From positions 62,001-126,000 of the forward strand of contig CADASP010000012.1 in NCBI GenBank assembly GCA_902790625.1: a DNA stretch of 64,000 nt, in the 5' to 3' direction. Within the stretch, counting starts at the first letter, position 1. Each line of letters opens with the position of its first letter. The position numbers and the translations under genes were made by a program. Shown piece after piece: positions 62,368-64,000 of this stretch. Under the pieces are notes generated by a model. That model did not search any database. It had not been told where the DNA came from and saw nothing but the letters and a program-made list of their open reading frames with translations. Source of the stretch: an uncultured Prevotellaceae bacterium (lineage in GTDB: Bacteria; Bacteroidota; Bacteroidia; Bacteroidales; Bacteroidaceae).

Positions 62368-63396
62368 ATGAAAAAGAAACATTATATGCTACTGGCCGCT
62401 GCTGCCCTGCTGCTGATGGGTGCCACATGGGCTTGGACCATTTATCGTCAGTTTGCGGCGACGCTGCTGGCCGGTGCAGAGACACATTATTTATATATAG
62501 ACAACGACGACACGGCCGACTCGGTGTTTGCCAAACTAAAGCCAGTCTCTACCGAGACGGGCATGAAAGGGCTGCAGCGCCTGGCCAGCCACTACGATTA
62601 CGATGCCAATATCCGCACGGGGCGCTATGCCATAGAGCCGGGCAAGAAGACGCTCGATGTCTTCAGGCAGTTGCGCAATGCACAGCAGTCGCCCGTGATG
62701 CTCACCGTGCCCGAAGTGCGCACCATGGACCGCATGGCCGCTCGCCTCGGTGCCAAACTCATGCTCGACAGCACCGTTTTAGCCCAGTCGCTCACTAATC
62801 AGCAGTTCTGCCAGCAGTGGGGCTACGACACCGCCACCATCGCCTGCCTCTTCGTGCCCAACACTTACGAGGTGTATTGGAACGTGAGCCTCGATGCCCT
62901 GATGAAGCGCATGCAGAAAGAGCACGACAACTATTGGAACAACGACCGCCGCAAGAAGGCCGAAGTGCAAGGGCTGACACCCAACGAGGTGGCCACGCTG
63001 GCCAGCATCATCGACGAGGAGACGGCCAACAACGCCGAGAAGCCCATGATAGCCGGCATGTATCTGAACCGTCTGCACCGTGGCATGCTGCTGCAGGCCG
63101 ACCCCACCGTGAAATTCGCCCTCGGCGACTTCACCCTGCGCCGTATATTGAACAAACATCTGGAGGTGGAGAGTCCCTACAATACCTACAAGTATGCCGG
63201 ACTGCCTCCCGGCCCCATCCGCGTGCCCTCGGTGACGGCCATGGAGGCTGTGCTCAACCCGCAACAGAGCGACTATCTCTACATGTGCGCCAAGGAGGAT
63301 TTCAGTGGCACCCACAACTTTGCCCGCACCCTTGCCGAGCACAACATCAACGCCCGCCGCTACCAACAGGCACTCAACAAACGGGGCATCAGGTAG
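62368..63396 (+). CDS. mltG: Endolytic transglycosylase MltG
   Basis: Inner-membrane enzyme of 342 residues that cuts nascent peptidoglycan strands. One N-terminal membrane anchor (residues 6-26, YMLLAAAALLLMGATWAWTIY) is followed by a LysM-like part and the YceG/MltG domain. ACLFVPNTYEVYWN (~170), LASIIDEETANNAEKPMIAGMYLNRL with the catalytic Glu (~215), LQADPTVKFALG (~247) and YNTYKYAGLPPGPI (~283) match the family well. It lies 20 bases after the second CHR gene, in the same plus-strand run. Confidence 0.93.
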   Translation: MKKKHYMLLAAAALLLMGATWAWTIYRQFAATLLAGAETHYLYIDNDDTADSVFAKLKPVSTETGMKGLQRLASHYDYDANIRTGRYAIEPGKKTLDVFRQLRNAQQSPVMLTVPEVRTMDRMAARLGAKLMLDSTVLAQSLTNQQFCQQWGYDTATIACLFVPNTYEVYWNVSLDALMKRMQKEHDNYWNNDRRKKAEVQGLTPNEVATLASIIDEETANNAEKPMIAGMYLNRLHRGMLLQADPTVKFALGDFTLRRILNKHLEVESPYNTYKYAGLPPGPIRVPSVTAMEAVLNPQQSDYLYMCAKEDFSGTHNFARTLAEHNINARRYQQALNKRGIR

Positions 63397-63468
63397 CTTT
63401 TCGTTAGCTTTTTTTGCCTTTTGGCAGAAAAACGTCAGCTTTTTTTTCTTTTTCTCACCATAAATGCG

Positions 63469-63476
63469 TAACTTTG
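63469..63476 (+). promoter_or_regulatory. -7 box for hisIE (TAACTTTG)
   Basis: TAACTTTG 28 bases before the ATG at 63505. There is no -33 TTG at standard spacing (TTC-rich instead). Confidence 0.5.
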
Positions 63477-63504
63477 CGCTCTGATAGACAATCATTAAGC
63501 AAAC

Positions 63505-64000
63505 ATGGCGAGGCTTAGCACCCTCGGAAAGCTGGAAATGACCATAGATTTCGATAAGATGAATGGGCTGGTGCCCGCCATCGTGCAGGATGCTCACACG
63601 AAGAGCGTCCTCATGCTGGGGTTCATGAACAAGGACGCCTACGAGAAGACGATGCAGACGGGGCTGGTGACCTTTTGGAGTCGCACGCGACAGACGCTGT
63701 GGACCAAGGGCGAGACCAGCGGCAACACCCTACAGCTGGTGAGTATGTCGGTGGATTGCGACAACGACACGCTGCTGGTGAAGGCCATTCCTCATGGCCC
63801 CACCTGCCATACCGGCACCGACACCTGTTGGGGCGAAAGCAACGAGCCACGTCCCATCGATTTCTTGTGCGAGTTGCAAGACGTGGTAGAGCAGCGCCAT
63901 CGCGACATGCCTGAGGGCAGCTACACCACGCGACTCTTCCGCGACGGCCCCGCCAAGATGGCGCAGAAAGTGGGCGAAGAAGCCTTGGAGACCGTCATCG
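63505..64000 (+). CDS. hisI: Bifunctional phosphoribosyl-AMP cyclohydrolase / phosphoribosyl-ATP pyrophosphatase (3' end outside window)
   Basis: Catalyses steps 2 and 3 of histidine synthesis. The frame is open to the window end; 165 residues are visible. The HisI domain shows VLMLGFMNKDAYEKTMQTGLVTFWSRTRQTLWTKGETSGN and SVDCDNDTLLVKAIPHGPTCHTG with the zinc Cys residues. The HisE domain begins near residue 120, and its metal-binding KVGEEALETVI is at the very end. The start could also be Met12 (MTIDFDKMNG), since the first 11 residues are not family-conserved. No other his genes are in the window. Confidence 0.93.
   Translation, partial: MARLSTLGKLEMTIDFDKMNGLVPAIVQDAHTKSVLMLGFMNKDAYEKTMQTGLVTFWSRTRQTLWTKGETSGNTLQLVSMSVDCDNDTLLVKAIPHGPTCHTGTDTCWGESNEPRPIDFLCELQDVVEQRHRDMPEGSYTTRLFRDGPAKMAQKVGEEALETVI

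Noticed and set aside
1..64000. tRNA, rRNA and known riboswitches
   Set aside because: I looked for T-loop-like GGTTCGAATC patterns and conserved riboswitch cores in the intergenic regions and found none. A covariance-model scan would be needed to exclude them fully.

Overview
The window looks like a chromosome segment of a Bacteroidota (order Bacteroidales, Prevotella-like) bacterium with fairly high G+C. This rests on the Bacteroidota -7 promoter motif TAnnTTTG in front of many genes, the dapB-lepB-lepB paralog-wbqC block, a PorW/SprE-type lipoprotein, a BspA-like leucine-rich repeat protein with a dockerin-like module, and a GH133-GT4-GH57 glycogen cluster. The species is not identifiable from the sequence alone. 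I saw no rRNA, tRNA, CRISPR array, prophage or transposase gene.

Layout. 1-6.4 kb: 3' part of infB (+), then a minus-strand block of wbqC-like, degenerate lepB paralog, lepB and dapB. 6.4-11 kb: metH-metF (+). 11-14.1 kb: a secreted GH5 glucanase and a GH13 amylase (-). 14.1-21.7 kb: a large BspA-like surface protein gene flanked by repeat-rich non-coding DNA. 21.7-26.8 kb: glycogen-type cluster (debranching enzyme, glycosyltransferase, GH57), with both spacers occupied by copies of one inverted-repeat element. 26.9-32 kb: sugar-porter MFS transporter and a DUF5107/TPR protein. 32-45.5 kb: a continuous minus-strand block (cupin lipoprotein, uvrB, GH3, GH2, hotdog thioesterase, menF, a disrupted menD, porW-like). 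45.5-48 kb: non-coding repeat element, an ATPase-gene remnant, a putative phosphodiester glycosidase and a TrmH-type methyltransferase. 48-51.8 kb: ilvC, then a divergent type II restriction-modification pair in lower-G+C DNA. 51.8-56.5 kb: purN, lpd, a lipoprotein (-) and a carboxyltransferase (+). 57.3-64 kb: purL, a split chromate-type transporter pair, mltG and the start of hisIE (+).

Functional themes are one-carbon/methionine metabolism (metH, metF), purine synthesis (purN, purL), lysine and branched-chain amino acid synthesis (dapB, ilvC), menaquinone synthesis (menI-like, menF, broken menD), protein export (lepB, porW) and polysaccharide use or storage.

The most unusual property is the density of short dispersed repeats. 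Several families (GC-rich palindromes, heptamer tracts such as GAAGAAT, CAACGTT and GTGAGTG, and hairpin repeats) fill intergenic regions. They also sit inside reading frames of metH, xylE-like, the TPR gene, purL and menD. In most of these the frame is kept; in menD it is not. Two further intergenic stretches about 25 kb apart share a hairpin-containing element whose stems differ by paired substitutions. These are the best candidates here for something not yet described.
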